Position numbers and translations under genes: made by a program | Shown here: piece after piece, positions 8,570 to 17,353 of the stretch | How the letters are laid out: every line of letters starts with the position of its first letter | Position numbering within the stretch: position 1 is the first letter of the stretch | Notes under the pieces: model-generated | Seen by the model: the letters and a program-made list of their open reading frames with translations, nothing else | What the model was told of the DNA's origin: nothing | The model's database searches: none | Assembly (NCBI GenBank): GCA_002401765.2 | Contig: NVTY02000079.1 | Span: 124,001 to 188,000 of the forward strand | Reading direction: 5' to 3' | Length of the DNA stretch: 64,000 nt | From: Thiotrichaceae bacterium | GTDB lineage: Bacteria; Pseudomonadota; Gammaproteobacteria; SZUA-140

Positions 8570-9535
8570 TTAGTAGCGGCCCATTTTGGGGATTGCAGCC
8601 TCAGTTTCCCAGGGGTAAATTCTTCTTATCTCGAACACTAGCTGATAGCCAGCTTGGGCATTGTTTTTGACGACTTTGGTGCTAGTTTCGGCTGTTTCAT
8701 AAAGCGCTGATTTGATGATGAGCGTATTGGTGGCGGTCCTTGAAGAGATTAGGTCGCCGATAAAATCGCGTTGTGCCTCTATGTGGTTAATTTCAATATC
8801 ACCAAGGGTTTGCATGATTTTCAATTCAATTCCCGGTGGGTTCTTATGTGACTGAAGCGCGTAGCGAGGGCGGTGATGAAACGTTAGTGTCAGTTTCAAG
8901 GATTCGTCATTGAGGGTGTATGTTGCCGCGGTAATGCGATTGGGGCGAGGGACCACTTTTGTTCCAAATAGCGATAAAAACTCTTCGGTCGATATTTTTT
9001 TGCGGTCATCATTGCTGTAATCCAGTGTTTTTTTTTCTTTTGTGCCGTCTAATTCAAACATGCCGCGTTCAACCACTGCTTGAATGACTGATTGATCCAT
9101 TGGTGGTGGTTTTATCTGGCTTACCTCATCTAGCAGCTCGATTTGAAGTGTTTTTTGCCCATTATCGACGCGATGTGTTTTTGAGTGCCTGCCAAGGCGG
9201 CGCTGAAAGCTGATCGCAATGGTTGAGTGCTTGGACGTTGTTGGCTTTATTGCAAGCGACTTAATTAATTTTCCACTACGTCTTTTAAGTGTTAATTGGG
9301 GGCTAATGGATGTTTGGGTGAGTTTAAGGTTGGCATGCTTTTCATGGTCAACGGATAATATGATGGCACTAAGGTGCCCCCGGTAGGTGATTAGCAACAG
9401 GTCGCCGCTTTGAGTGGGCTTGATGTCGATCGTCGTAATAACGGCTGATGCGCCTAATAACGGCGGAGAAAAGGTGGCGAATACGACTAATAACAGCCCA
9501 TGCGCAGTGTTTCTATATTTTCTATATTTCATCAT
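8570..9535 (-). CDS. Exported protein of unknown function, possibly with an AMIN-like N-terminal domain
   Basis: The 321-residue protein starts with a short basic segment and a hydrophobic stretch (LLLVVFATFSPPLLG) that fits a signal peptide. The following ~110 residues are rich in alternating beta-type stretches (ITTIDIKPTQSGDLLLITYR) and look somewhat like AMIN domains, which bind peptidoglycan. This is a tentative resemblance. A proline-rich linker near residue 143 leads to a second beta-rich half with no recognised motif. No transmembrane helix follows the signal. I do not recognise the family. The reading frame is intact and the codon use fits its neighbours. Confidence 0.7.
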   Translation of the reverse strand: MMKYRKYRNTAHGLLLVVFATFSPPLLGASAVITTIDIKPTQSGDLLLITYRGHLSAIILSVDHEKHANLKLTQTSISPQLTLKRRSGKLIKSLAIKPTTSKHSTIAISFQRRLGRHSKTHRVDNGQKTLQIELLDEVSQIKPPPMDQSVIQAVVERGMFELDGTKEKKTLDYSNDDRKKISTEEFLSLFGTKVVPRPNRITAATYTLNDESLKLTLTFHHRPRYALQSHKNPPGIELKIMQTLGDIEINHIEAQRDFIGDLISSRTATNTLIIKSALYETAETSTKVVKNNAQAGYQLVFEIRRIYPWETEAAIPKMGRY

Positions 9536-9737
9536 AATTCTAGCGAGGGGTGGCGTATGTTAGAGCTGCCACCAGTTTTTTTTGTGCTTAACTATGGTAT
9601 CGACGGGGAAAGAGCAAGCTTTATATTTCTTTTTAATCAAAAAGATAGCAATAAATCGAGCAATTTTTTGTGCCCGTGGCGAATTAAATCTGGTAGAATT
9701 ATCATTAAGATTTATGTGCAATTCCAAGGAGCACTCG

Positions 9738-10184
9738 ATGTCCGCATCCCCACCATTCACTGACCGTAGAGCCAACTCGCATGGCATGATTGATGAGCTT
9801 GTTAATGTAAGAGCTCAGATGTTGACCTTATATGGTGAACTTGCCGCACAACATCCATTTGATAATGACGAATCAGTTTCGGAGTTATTGGAGCAGTTTT
9901 GTCAGTCGTTGATCGACTACACGGCTGATTCCCACTTTAGGCTTTATCGTTTTATTGATGAGCGAAAGGAGCGTCGACGCGCTGTTATCGAAGTGGCCGA
10001 CCAGGTTTACCCCAAAATTGTTTCAACTACGCAGACAATTTTAGACTTTAACGATAAATACGATATTACAGAGCATAGTGATTTGATCGCCGGATTAGAG
10101 GGCGATCTCTCAGTGCTCGGTGAAAAATTAGCGGATCGAATTGAGCTTGAGGATGAGGTAATTAAGGTGATGCGCGCCAACTAG
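9738..10184 (+). CDS. rsd: Rsd/AlgQ-type regulator of the housekeeping sigma factor
   Basis: This family binds sigma-70 region 4 and shifts RNA polymerase towards other sigma factors; in Pseudomonas the homologue AlgQ also affects alginate. The protein shows the family pattern: an N-terminal RRANSHGMIDELVNVRAQ helix, the central LLEQFCQSLIDYTADSHFRLY and the C-terminal LADRIELEDEVIKVM. I chose the ATG at 9738 because AAGGAG sits six bases upstream and gives a 148-residue protein, near the family's usual ~150-160. The tracked 9582 start adds an unrelated N-terminus. The match is by motif, so the symbol is tentative. Confidence 0.8.
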   Translation: MSASPPFTDRRANSHGMIDELVNVRAQMLTLYGELAAQHPFDNDESVSELLEQFCQSLIDYTADSHFRLYRFIDERKERRRAVIEVADQVYPKIVSTTQTILDFNDKYDITEHSDLIAGLEGDLSVLGEKLADRIELEDEVIKVMRAN

Positions 10185-10232
10185 TGTCATTATGCTAGGG
10201 GTGAGTGTGTGAACGCTACGTTATTGGCAGGC

Positions 10233-10532
10233 TTAATTATCTTCGTAGCCTTCCAGTACGCTGTCCCACGACTTTCTGGTGTTGTTGTCGTCATCTTCAT
10301 AAGAAGAGCTAACGTCGTCGTCAACATCAAATGGGCCCGACCAATCATCAGGGGCATCGAGCTGTTCCGGCGCAATAGATTCCCAGGTATCCATTTCTAG
10401 TTCACCGATAGTGCCATCAAAATATTGAATTTCAATGGTGTCGTCATGCTCGTCTATTGCAACCACTTTGAATAGCAGGCTGCTGGTTGATTGATACCAG
10501 TTGCCAATTTCAGGGTCATCTTTTACTGCCAT
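10233..10532 (-). CDS. DUF6763 family protein
   Basis: A 99-residue acidic cytoplasmic protein. It carries PEIGNWY, FKVVAIDEHDDTIEIQYFDG and a DDWSGPFD segment, which together I recognise as the DUF6763 pattern found mainly in gammaproteobacteria. No function is established. The small beta-rich N-terminal half followed by an acidic tail could be a protein-binding fold. It lies convergent to the rsd-like gene and is probably monocistronic. Confidence 0.75.
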   Translation of the reverse strand: MAVKDDPEIGNWYQSTSSLLFKVVAIDEHDDTIEIQYFDGTIGELEMDTWESIAPEQLDAPDDWSGPFDVDDDVSSSYEDDDNNTRKSWDSVLEGYEDN

Positions 10533-10768
10533 TTTATTTCAGCCCTCGAATGACTAAATGTTGAGTCGTTAGTGTTTTCTATGACGCTCTGGGTTACGTA
10601 TCGGCTTTTGAGTGATATCCTTTAGAAGCTAGAGACGCGCGTATTTTTTAAATTTTATTTAAAAAACAATGAGCTAGCGAGTTTATTGGCATTGTTTAGT
10701 GTGAAATTATAAGCTTAAATCACAACGTTTAAATGATAGGCTGGCAATGTTGAGAGCGCAAAATATTG

Positions 10769-11410
10769 ATGGTAATTAAAAAAAATGTGTTTGATGCTCG
10801 TTGTCGGCGTTGCTCAAGATTAGTGGCTTTTCTGACGCAAAGCCGCGAAAATTATCCCGCTTACTATGCGGCACCAGTTGCTGCATTTGGCGATGAAACT
10901 CCAGCCTTGTTGATAGTGGGGCTCGCGCCTGGCATGCATGGCGCTAATGCGACTGGGCGCCCTTTTACCGGCGATCAGTCGGGAGCGATGCTCTTTGAAA
11001 CATTATACAAATATGGCTTTAGCAGTGCGCCGAGTTCTTTGGCGAGTGATGATGGGTTGCAGTTGTTTAACTGCCGTATTACCAATGCGGTAAAGTGCCT
11101 TCCACCGCAAAACAAGCCGACGACGGCTGAAATCAAAAATTGCAGTACTTATCTTGCCGCTGAATTACAAGCGCTCAAGCAAGGTAGCGTGGTGATTGCG
11201 CTTGGCTCAATTGCTCATGCCGCTGTATTGCGTGCCTTTGAGATGAAGTTAACCGCCTGTAAATTTGGCCATGGTGAAGAGCACAAATTACCAGGTGCAT
11301 TAACGATGATCGATTCTTATCACTGTAGTCGCTACAACACGCAAACCAGGCGTCTCACTGAATCGATGTTTCACGCTGTCTTTTTACGCGCAAAAGAATT
11401 AATCACATAA
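10769..11410 (+). CDS. Uracil-DNA glycosylase, family 5 (UDGb-like)
   Basis: This enzyme removes uracil and related deaminated bases from DNA in base-excision repair. Evidence is the motif 1 GLAPGMHGANATGRPFTGDQSG, a cysteine pair in CRRCSRL near the N-terminus, NAVKCLPPQNKPTT with the third cluster-type cysteine region, and the C-terminal DSYHCSRYNTQT segment that replaces the usual HPSP motif. The cysteines fit the iron-sulfur cluster of UDG families 4 and 5. The start is TTG 10766 or ATG 10769; I prefer ATG. The stop codon overlaps uvrC by one base, so this gene and uvrC are probably a DNA-repair operon. Confidence 0.85.
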   Translation: MVIKKNVFDARCRRCSRLVAFLTQSRENYPAYYAAPVAAFGDETPALLIVGLAPGMHGANATGRPFTGDQSGAMLFETLYKYGFSSAPSSLASDDGLQLFNCRITNAVKCLPPQNKPTTAEIKNCSTYLAAELQALKQGSVVIALGSIAHAAVLRAFEMKLTACKFGHGEEHKLPGALTMIDSYHCSRYNTQTRRLTESMFHAVFLRAKELIT

Positions 11411-13278
11411 TGACTGGGATGGATATCGACAGCATCAACGGGGCTAATCGCGCTGAATTTGAGGTTAAAGAATTTCTGCAAGGGTTGCCGGAAACCCCGG
11501 GTGTCTATCGTATGTTTAATGCGCGTGATGAGGTTATTTATGTCGGCAAGGCGCGTAACCTGAAGAAGCGTGTTTCAAGTTACTTTAGTCGAGCCGATGG
11601 TTCGCCAAAGACACGAGCCTTGGTCACTCACATCCACCATATCGAGGTGACCACGACTCACACTGAGACTGAGGCGCTGATTCTTGAAAACAACCTGATT
11701 AAACAGCATAAGCCTCGTTACAACGTACTGCTGCGTGATGATAAAAGCTATCCGTATATATTTCTCTCAACCACGCAGGAGTACCCGCGGCTTAGTTTGC
11801 AGCGGGGTGCTCGCAAACAGAAAGGGCGTTATTTTGGCCCTTACCCCAATGCAGGGGCTGTGCGGGAGACCTTAAATTTATTGCAGAAATTGTTTCTCAT
11901 TCGTCAATGTGAGGACAGCTTTTTTAGCAATCGTTCGCGCCCTTGTCTGCAATACCAGATTAAGCGTTGTAGTGCGCCCTGTACGAAGCGTATCACTGAG
12001 GCTGCGTATGCTGACGATGTACGGCTTGCGGCAATGTTTCTTGATGGCAAGAACCATCATGTGATTGATGAGCTGGTGGATAAGATGGCGCAAGCTGCAG
12101 AGCAATTGGCCTATGAGAAGGCGGCCCAATTCAGAAATCAAATTGCGGCGTTACGCACTATTCAGGAAAAGCAGTATGTCAGTAGTGATAAAGGCAATAT
12201 CGACGTGGTGAGTGCGGTGACTCAAAATGGCATCGGTTGTGTTGAGGTTTTTTATATTCGTGATGGCCATAACTTGGGTAATAAAAGTTTTTTCCCGCGC
12301 CATACCCATAATGCAACGGCCGAAGAGATACTGGCAGCATTTTTACCGCAGTTTTACCTTGGAAAGGCGGGCGCGACTGAAATTCCATCACAGGTCATTA
12401 TCAATCACCCATTGGATGACGTTGAAGTGCTGAAAGCCGTATTGAGTGAAGCGGCAGGTAGGCAGGTGGCAGTGACCAGCCGTGTGCGAGCAGAACGGAG
12501 TCGCTGGCTTTCCATGGCCACTGCAAATGCTGAGCAAAACCTTGCGCGTTACATCAATACCAAAAGTAATATTATGCAGCGTTTTATTGCGTTGCAGGAA
12601 GTGTTGCAGATGGATAGCCCGCAGCAGCGAATGGAGTGTTTTGATATCAGTCATACCTCCGGTGAGCATACGGTGGCATCGTGTGTGGTGTTTAATCAGG
12701 AAGGCCCGCTTAAATCAGATTATCGTCGTTTTAATATTGAAGGAATTACCGGCGGGGATGATTACGCCGCAATGAGCCAGGCCTTAATGCGACGTTATAC
12801 TAGGCTGAAAAAAGGGGAAGGGCGGTTGCCAGATATTTTGTTTATCGATGGCGGCAAAGGGCAGGTGCGTGAGGCTGAGAAGGTACTGGAAGAATTGCAG
12901 GTTAGTGGCGTTAGCTTAATTGGCATTGCAAAAGGGCGTGCGCGCAAGGCGGGGGAAGAGACGCTCTATTTTTCTGAGAGCGGTATCGAGATTAATTTGC
13001 CAGCGGATTCGCCTGCGCTTCATTTGATTCAGCAAATCAGAGACGAGGCGCATCGTTTTGCGATAACAGGGCACCGCGCAAGGCGTGCAAAGGCGCAAAA
13101 GACCTCGGTACTTGAGGGCGTTGCCGGTGTGGGCGCGAAGCGTCGTCGCCAATTATTGCAGCAGTTTGGTGGCTTGCAAGGGGTGGCGCGTGCGGGTGTT
13201 GAGGATTTAGCCAGTATAAAAGGCATTAGTGGCGAACTTGCACAGCGGATTTATGATATCTTTCATGCGGGCAAATGA
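11410..13278 (+). CDS. uvrC: Excinuclease ABC subunit C
   Basis: UvrC makes both incisions in nucleotide-excision repair with UvrAB. The protein has an N-terminal GIY-YIG endonuclease (PGVYRMF and VIYVGKARN, residues ~29-60), a four-cysteine-type region around RQCEDSFF and KRCSAPC, a UVR motif near residues 220-250, an RNase H-like domain with FDISHTSGEHTVASCVVF, and a C-terminal double helix-hairpin-helix (GVAGVGAKRRRQLLQQFGG). The length of 622 residues is normal. It overlaps the uracil glycosylase by one base and is followed by pgsA, the standard gammaproteobacterial order. Confidence 0.97.
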   Translation: MTGMDIDSINGANRAEFEVKEFLQGLPETPGVYRMFNARDEVIYVGKARNLKKRVSSYFSRADGSPKTRALVTHIHHIEVTTTHTETEALILENNLIKQHKPRYNVLLRDDKSYPYIFLSTTQEYPRLSLQRGARKQKGRYFGPYPNAGAVRETLNLLQKLFLIRQCEDSFFSNRSRPCLQYQIKRCSAPCTKRITEAAYADDVRLAAMFLDGKNHHVIDELVDKMAQAAEQLAYEKAAQFRNQIAALRTIQEKQYVSSDKGNIDVVSAVTQNGIGCVEVFYIRDGHNLGNKSFFPRHTHNATAEEILAAFLPQFYLGKAGATEIPSQVIINHPLDDVEVLKAVLSEAAGRQVAVTSRVRAERSRWLSMATANAEQNLARYINTKSNIMQRFIALQEVLQMDSPQQRMECFDISHTSGEHTVASCVVFNQEGPLKSDYRRFNIEGITGGDDYAAMSQALMRRYTRLKKGEGRLPDILFIDGGKGQVREAEKVLEELQVSGVSLIGIAKGRARKAGEETLYFSESGIEINLPADSPALHLIQQIRDEAHRFAITGHRARRAKAQKTSVLEGVAGVGAKRRRQLLQQFGGLQGVARAGVEDLASIKGISGELAQRIYDIFHAGK

Positions 13279-13339
13279 GTGGGTAGATCAAACTCATTTT
13301 TAATCGCCCATTATTTTTAGTATTGGGAGCAAACAGGCA

Positions 13340-13897
13340 GTGATGACTACGGCAACAAGCCTCACCTTTCTCAGGATCGCCTTGATTCCTGTGTTCGTGG
13401 CGTTCTTTTATCTGCCGGTCAGCTGGTCGAATATCGCGGTTACTGCTATTTTTAGTATTGCAGCCATTACGGACTGGCTTGACGGTTACCTTGCCCGTAA
13501 GATGAATCAGACCTCGGCCTTTGGTGCCTTTTTAGATCCGGTGGCAGATAAACTAATGGTTGCTGCAGCATTGGTGCTTCTGGTTGAAGTCAGTGCGACT
13601 GCCTGGATGGCGGTTCCTGCGGTGATCATCATTGGGCGTGAAATCGCGGTCTCAGCCTTGCGAGAGTGGATGGCGGAAATCGGGCAAGGGAATCTTGTTG
13701 CGGTTAATATGTGGGGCAAAGTTAAAACCGCTGCACAGATTACGGCGATTATATTATTGCTGTATCGCGAGCCACTATTCGGCGTGATTCCAACGGAAAT
13801 GTTGGGCTACATTGCACTGTATATTGCGGCAGCCCTGACGTTGTGGTCAATGTGGGAATATCTGCGCAAGGCGTGGCCGATACTGCGTGATGCATAA
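13340..13897 (+). CDS. pgsA: CDP-diacylglycerol-glycerol-3-phosphate 3-phosphatidyltransferase
   Basis: PgsA makes phosphatidylglycerophosphate, the committed step to phosphatidylglycerol and cardiolipin, in the inner membrane. The CDP-alcohol phosphotransferase signature DG-x2-AR-x8-G-x3-D-x3-D is complete (DGYLAR ... GAFLDPVADK). There are about four to five membrane segments. The start is GTG 13340 or ATG 13343, with GGGAGC upstream. The 185-residue length is usual. It sits between uvrC and a tRNA cluster, as in many gammaproteobacteria. Confidence 0.95.
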   Translation: MMTTATSLTFLRIALIPVFVAFFYLPVSWSNIAVTAIFSIAAITDWLDGYLARKMNQTSAFGAFLDPVADKLMVAAALVLLVEVSATAWMAVPAVIIIGREIAVSALREWMAEIGQGNLVAVNMWGKVKTAAQITAIILLLYREPLFGVIPTEMLGYIALYIAAALTLWSMWEYLRKAWPILRDA

Positions 13898-13939
13898 GGT
13901 TAACTACTGGAACATATTAGGTTTTTTTAGGTCAAAGGC

Positions 13940-13967
13940 TTGACACTGGTAGGTAAACCCGTACAAT
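13940..13967 (+). promoter_or_regulatory. Sigma-70 promoter of the tRNA cluster
   Basis: TTGACA, a 16-base spacer and TACAAT precede the first tRNA by about 18 bases. The -35 is a perfect consensus match and the -10 has one mismatch. It should drive all three tRNA genes. Confidence 0.75.
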
Positions 13968-13985
13968 ACGTGTCTTGTTTGAAGG

Positions 13986-14061
13986 GCGGGAATAGCTCAG
14001 TTGGTAGAGCACAACCTTGCCAAGGTTGGGGTCGCGAGTTCGAATCTCGTTTCCCGCTCCA
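13986..14061 (+). tRNA. glyW: tRNA-Gly(GCC)
   Basis: The full cloverleaf can be drawn: acceptor GCGGGAA/TTCCCGC, D-loop AGCTCAGTTGGTAGAGC, anticodon loop with GCC, T-arm GTTCGAAT and an encoded CCA end. It is the first of three tRNAs after pgsA. Confidence 0.97.
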
Positions 14062-14142
14062 AATTATTTGTATATCTGTATTGAATTCTCTAAAATCCCC
14101 TTGAGCAAATTGTTGAGTTAAGGTGTGATTGAGTACCATCCC

Positions 14143-14216
14143 GGCTGGGTGGCAGAGTGGTTATGCAGCGGCCTGCAAAGCCGTGGACGGCGGTTCGATT
14201 CCGCCCTCAGCCTCCA
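14143..14216 (+). tRNA. cysT: tRNA-Cys(GCA)
   Basis: The acceptor GGCTGGG, a short D-arm GGCAGAGTGGTTATGC, anticodon loop CTGCAAA (anticodon GCA), T-arm GGTTCGATTCC and encoded CCA are all present. The order Gly-Cys-Leu matches the enterobacterial glyW-cysT-leuZ cluster. Confidence 0.97.
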
Positions 14217-14230
14217 TTTAAGTCCCACTT

Positions 14231-14317
14231 GCCCAGGTGGTGAAATTGGTAGACACAAGGGACTTAAAATCCCTCGGCTTCACGGCCGTGCCGGTTCGAT
14301 TCCGGCCCTGGGCACCA
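14231..14317 (+). tRNA. leuZ: tRNA-Leu(TAA)
   Basis: This is an 87-base class II tRNA with a long variable arm. It has acceptor GCCCAGG/CCTGGGC, anticodon loop CTTAAAA (anticodon TAA), T-arm GGTTCGATTCC and encoded CCA. An IS3-family remnant begins about ten bases after its 3' end. Confidence 0.97.
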
Positions 14318-14327
14318 TTATGATCAT

Positions 14328-15223
14328 TCTAAGGTGTCCTAATACATCTGATCTGGCAAGACTTTTCCGGACAAGAAATTATACAGCTTTTCGGCGCGCT
14401 TCCTCGTACCCATAGGGCGATTGATAGTCGATTGTTGAATCACTTCGCTGCCGATTATAAAGTACTTCAATATATTCAAAAATCTCGGCACGGTTTACGC
14501 TTCCATGTCGCCATCATGAGGGCATCGTTTGCCAGCGGTGCATTGATCCGCTCTAACATCACCCACCCCACAACAGCTCTAGAGTAGAAATCTATCAATA
14601 CCGCCAGATAGAGCCATCATTCATCTGCCGGGATATAGGTGATATCGCTTGCATACACGGTATCAGGTTGATTCACCTTAAAGTTCCTTTGCAGTAAGTT
14701 TGGGGCGACTGGACGGCCATGTTTTGAGTTAGTGGCTGTTTTGAACTTCTTTTTACTCTTACTCTCAACGCCGACTTGCTTCATGATTCGTCGCGTACGG
14801 GCGCGGCTAATTTTTTCTCTTTCATCAATAAGCGCACGCTGAATTCGTCTCGCCCCGTAGGTCTATCGTCTTCTCTTATGGACCTTCCTAACCGTGCCCC
14901 CTCTTTTCTGCTTGCAGGCTCTTTGGCTGTCTCAGCCAGTCATAGTAGGCGCTACGTGATACCTCAATCACTCGACACATCAGGCTAATGGTGAACACAC
15001 CCTGATGTTTCTCAATGAAGGCGTACTTTACGAGCTTTCCTTCGCAAAATACGCCGTCGATTTTTTAAGATATCACGCCTCACCGCAAGCTTTACCGCCG
15101 ACTCTTTGAAATCTGAATGTATAGTGATGCTGTTGCTTTGCTCATCGCGACACACTCTCCTCGTTAACCCTCATGAATACTTCAGGGTGTGTGTTCGGGC
15201 TAGTCGAGCCACTTCACTTTAGA
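14328..15223 (-). mobile_element. IS3-family insertion sequence remnant
   Basis: The remnant is bounded by imperfect inverted ends TCTAAGGTG and CACTTTAGA (8 of 9 bases match as inverted repeats). Its length of about 900 bp is short of the usual 1.2-1.3 kb. On the minus strand it encodes broken OrfA and OrfB pieces (next entry). It lies directly downstream of tRNA-Leu, a common insertion neighbourhood. No obvious target-site duplication was found by eye. Confidence 0.8.
14385..15150 (-). pseudogene. Degraded IS3-family transposase (orfA and orfB fragments)
   Basis: Minus-strand reading gives an OrfA start (SDFKESAVKLA) joined, after an internal deletion and a one-base frame slip, to its end (TAYFAKESS). 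OrfB then begins (YAFIEKHQGVFTISLMCRV, SAYYDWLRQP). Later pieces include NLLQRNFKVNQPDTVYASD and [15 protein letters not shown], holding the first two acidic residues of the DDE integrase core. After KRKP the frame changes and jumps to [18 protein letters not shown]. The stretch that should carry the last catalytic glutamate is therefore deleted. In-frame stops are also present, so the transposase is dead. Confidence 0.8.
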
Positions 15224-15573
15224 CTGGATTCCGTTTAGAAGCACAACGGGATGACGCAACTAACTAACCAGAGACCTAGCTTAAGCAGCCATGCATCCAT
15301 CTGATTATTCGTATTTCATTTGATTCATATGAATATTTATTAAAATAGATTAGGTGAATCACATCACATAACAGGCATTTAAATGGTAGATGTGCTGATA
15401 TTTTAGCTATTATTGGCACCATAGATATTGGACCCAATGAGTTTTCCTGATGAACTCATTCACTATTTATTGAACAAATAACGTCTCTCAAAACACTGCC
15501 GTTAAGGTATCAAATGGTGTTGCATGTTTAAACGTTACCCTCTCAACCCGTCAACTTAGTGCACATATAGGCC
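15224..15573. other. AT-rich intergenic region before the Sel1 lipoprotein gene
   Basis: No gene is seen here. There is an inverted repeat AATGAGTT/AACTCATT (15436-15443 and 15453-15460) with a nine-base loop, which could be an operator or a stem-loop. No strong ribosome-binding site precedes the lipoprotein ATG. Confidence 0.45.
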
Positions 15574-17226
15574 ATGAACAAAAGATTGATAAAACTCACC
15601 CATCGCCTGCTCATTCTCAGCGGCATCATCTTCCTTGCTGGTTGTAATACGCTGCAAACACAACCGAGTGCCATTGAAAATCAGAGCCCCACCCAATCCC
15701 ATATATTCCCCTTCTACAAGGAAGCACTAAAGATGGGGTTAACTGAGTTCGATAGAAAAAACTATGGCAAAACAATTGATATTCTACTGCCATTGGCAGA
15801 GCTAGGAAATTTAACTGCCCAGTTAAATCTCGCTGCGGCCTATGAGCTTCACACTCCAGCCGATGATCATGAAGCGGTGAAGTGGTACATGAAAACAGCT
15901 AAAAAGGGCAACCCTGATGCGTTTAACGCCTTAGGACTGATGTATGAAAGTGGTAGAGGCGTCATTAAAAATAACGATGAGGCGATTGAATGGTTTCAGC
16001 TGGGCGCAGAGCAAGGAGATTCAGAGGCGCTGTTTAATCTTGGCCGTCACTATCAACAACGGCCCGGTGCAGAACAGGATTATGCGACGGCAATTCAGTG
16101 GTACATGAAGGCAGCCTCCAGTGGCCACCCCCTGGCAACTCATCAATTAGCCACGTTCTATGCACATGGCGTTGGCGGGCTTGAGGTCAATCAAAAACTA
16201 GCGCTAGATCTTTACCATGCAGCCGCGGCATTAAACGTACCTGAGTCACACTATGAAATCGGTGTTTATTATAAAACCGGTTTGGCGGTCATTAAAAACC
16301 AGTCGACTGCAGCTAAGTGGTTTCAAAGTGGCGCTGAGCTAGGCTCAGCAAGTGCACAGGCTGCACTTGGTGATCTTTACTGGCAAAAAGAAGCGCTAAA
16401 GATGGGGCTAACTGAGCTCGATAGGAGAAACTATGGCACAACAATTGATATTTTACTGCCATTGGCAGAGCTAGGGAATTTAACTGCCCAGTTAAAGCTC
16501 GCTGCGGCCTATGAACTTCACACACCAGCTGATGATCATGAAGCGCTTAAATGGTACATGAAAACAGCTAAAAAGGATAACGTTGATGCGTTTAACGCCT
16601 TAGGGCTGATGTATGAAAGTGGCAGGGGCGTCATTAAAAATAACGATGAGGCGATCGAATGGTTTCAGCTGGGCGCAGAGCAAGGGGATTCAGAGGCGCT
16701 GTTTAATCTTGGCCGTCACTATCAACAACGGCCCGCTGCAGAACAGGATTATGCGACGGCAATTCAGTGGTACATGAAGGCTGCCGCCAGCGGGCACCCC
16801 CTGGCAACTCATCAATTAGCCACGTTTTATGCACAAGGCATTGGTGGGCTTGAGGTCAATCAAGCACTGGCGCTAGAGCTGTACCATACAGCAGCGGCGT
16901 TAAACGCCCCTGAGTCACACTATGAAATCGGTGTTTATTACAATACCGGTGTGGCGGTCATTAAAAATCAGTCAACAGCAGCTAAGTGGTTTCAAAGTGG
17001 CGCGATGCTAGGCTCAGCAAATGCACAGGTTGCACTTGGCGATCTTTACTGGCAAGGGGAAGGCGTTCTGAGAAACAGTGATCAAGCAATGAGATGGTAC
17101 GTCAGCAGTGCAGAGCAAGGACATAAGGTGGGCCAACAAAAGCTTGCCAATGCGTATCAACAGCTTGACACGCAATATGACCTTGCCAATGCAGTACCAT
17201 GGGAAAATAAACTGGCTGAACAATAG
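15574..17226 (+). CDS. Sel1-repeat lipoprotein with an internal duplication
   Basis: The 550-residue product has a lipoprotein signal with lipobox FLAGC (lipidated Cys at residue 24). The mature part is made of Sel1 repeats, such as DAFNALGLMYESGRGVIKNN and AIEWFQLGAEQGDSEALFNL. Residues 50-272 and 273-495 are near copies of each other, about 91% identical by my count, arising from an in-frame 669-bp tandem duplication. A final partial set (GDLYWQGEGVLRNSDQAMRWY) closes the protein. Sel1 lipoproteins usually act as protein-binding scaffolds in the envelope. It sits in a segment of decayed mobile DNA, with no operon partners. Confidence 0.88.
   Translation: MNKRLIKLTHRLLILSGIIFLAGCNTLQTQPSAIENQSPTQSHIFPFYKEALKMGLTEFDRKNYGKTIDILLPLAELGNLTAQLNLAAAYELHTPADDHEAVKWYMKTAKKGNPDAFNALGLMYESGRGVIKNNDEAIEWFQLGAEQGDSEALFNLGRHYQQRPGAEQDYATAIQWYMKAASSGHPLATHQLATFYAHGVGGLEVNQKLALDLYHAAAALNVPESHYEIGVYYKTGLAVIKNQSTAAKWFQSGAELGSASAQAALGDLYWQKEALKMGLTELDRRNYGTTIDILLPLAELGNLTAQLKLAAAYELHTPADDHEALKWYMKTAKKDNVDAFNALGLMYESGRGVIKNNDEAIEWFQLGAEQGDSEALFNLGRHYQQRPAAEQDYATAIQWYMKAAASGHPLATHQLATFYAQGIGGLEVNQALALELYHTAAALNAPESHYEIGVYYNTGVAVIKNQSTAAKWFQSGAMLGSANAQVALGDLYWQGEGVLRNSDQAMRWYVSSAEQGHKVGQQKLANAYQQLDTQYDLANAVPWENKLAEQ
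15721..17058 (+). repeat. In-frame tandem duplication, two 669-bp units
   Basis: Unit 1 (15721-16389) and unit 2 (16390-17058) encode 223 residues each and differ at about 21 residues. The junction reads LYWQK-EALKMG, while the end of unit 2 continues as LYWQGEGVL. This suggests unit 2 keeps the ancestral C-terminal junction and the copy was inserted before it. Confidence 0.9.
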
Positions 17227-17229
17227 AGC

Positions 17230-17246
17230 AGGCCATCCAATGGCCT
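17230..17246 (+). terminator. Possible terminator hairpin after the Sel1 lipoprotein gene
   Basis: AGGCCAT and ATGGCCT form a seven-base perfect stem with a three-base loop four bases after the stop codon. The following TTCATT is a poor T-run, so termination may be weak. Confidence 0.4.
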
Positions 17247-17353
17247 TCATTGCTGATTAGTCGTAAATGCCTAACCAGCTGCTTGTGTTGAATAAGTGGC
17301 GCCCATTCTAGCGCCTAAATTGCTTGATGGCGGGCCAAATTAGGGCTGGTGTA

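Noticed and set aside
14776-14988. Plus-strand ORF of 70 residues
   Set aside because: It is antisense to the transposase remnant of the IS3 element, whose protein signal is on the minus strand.
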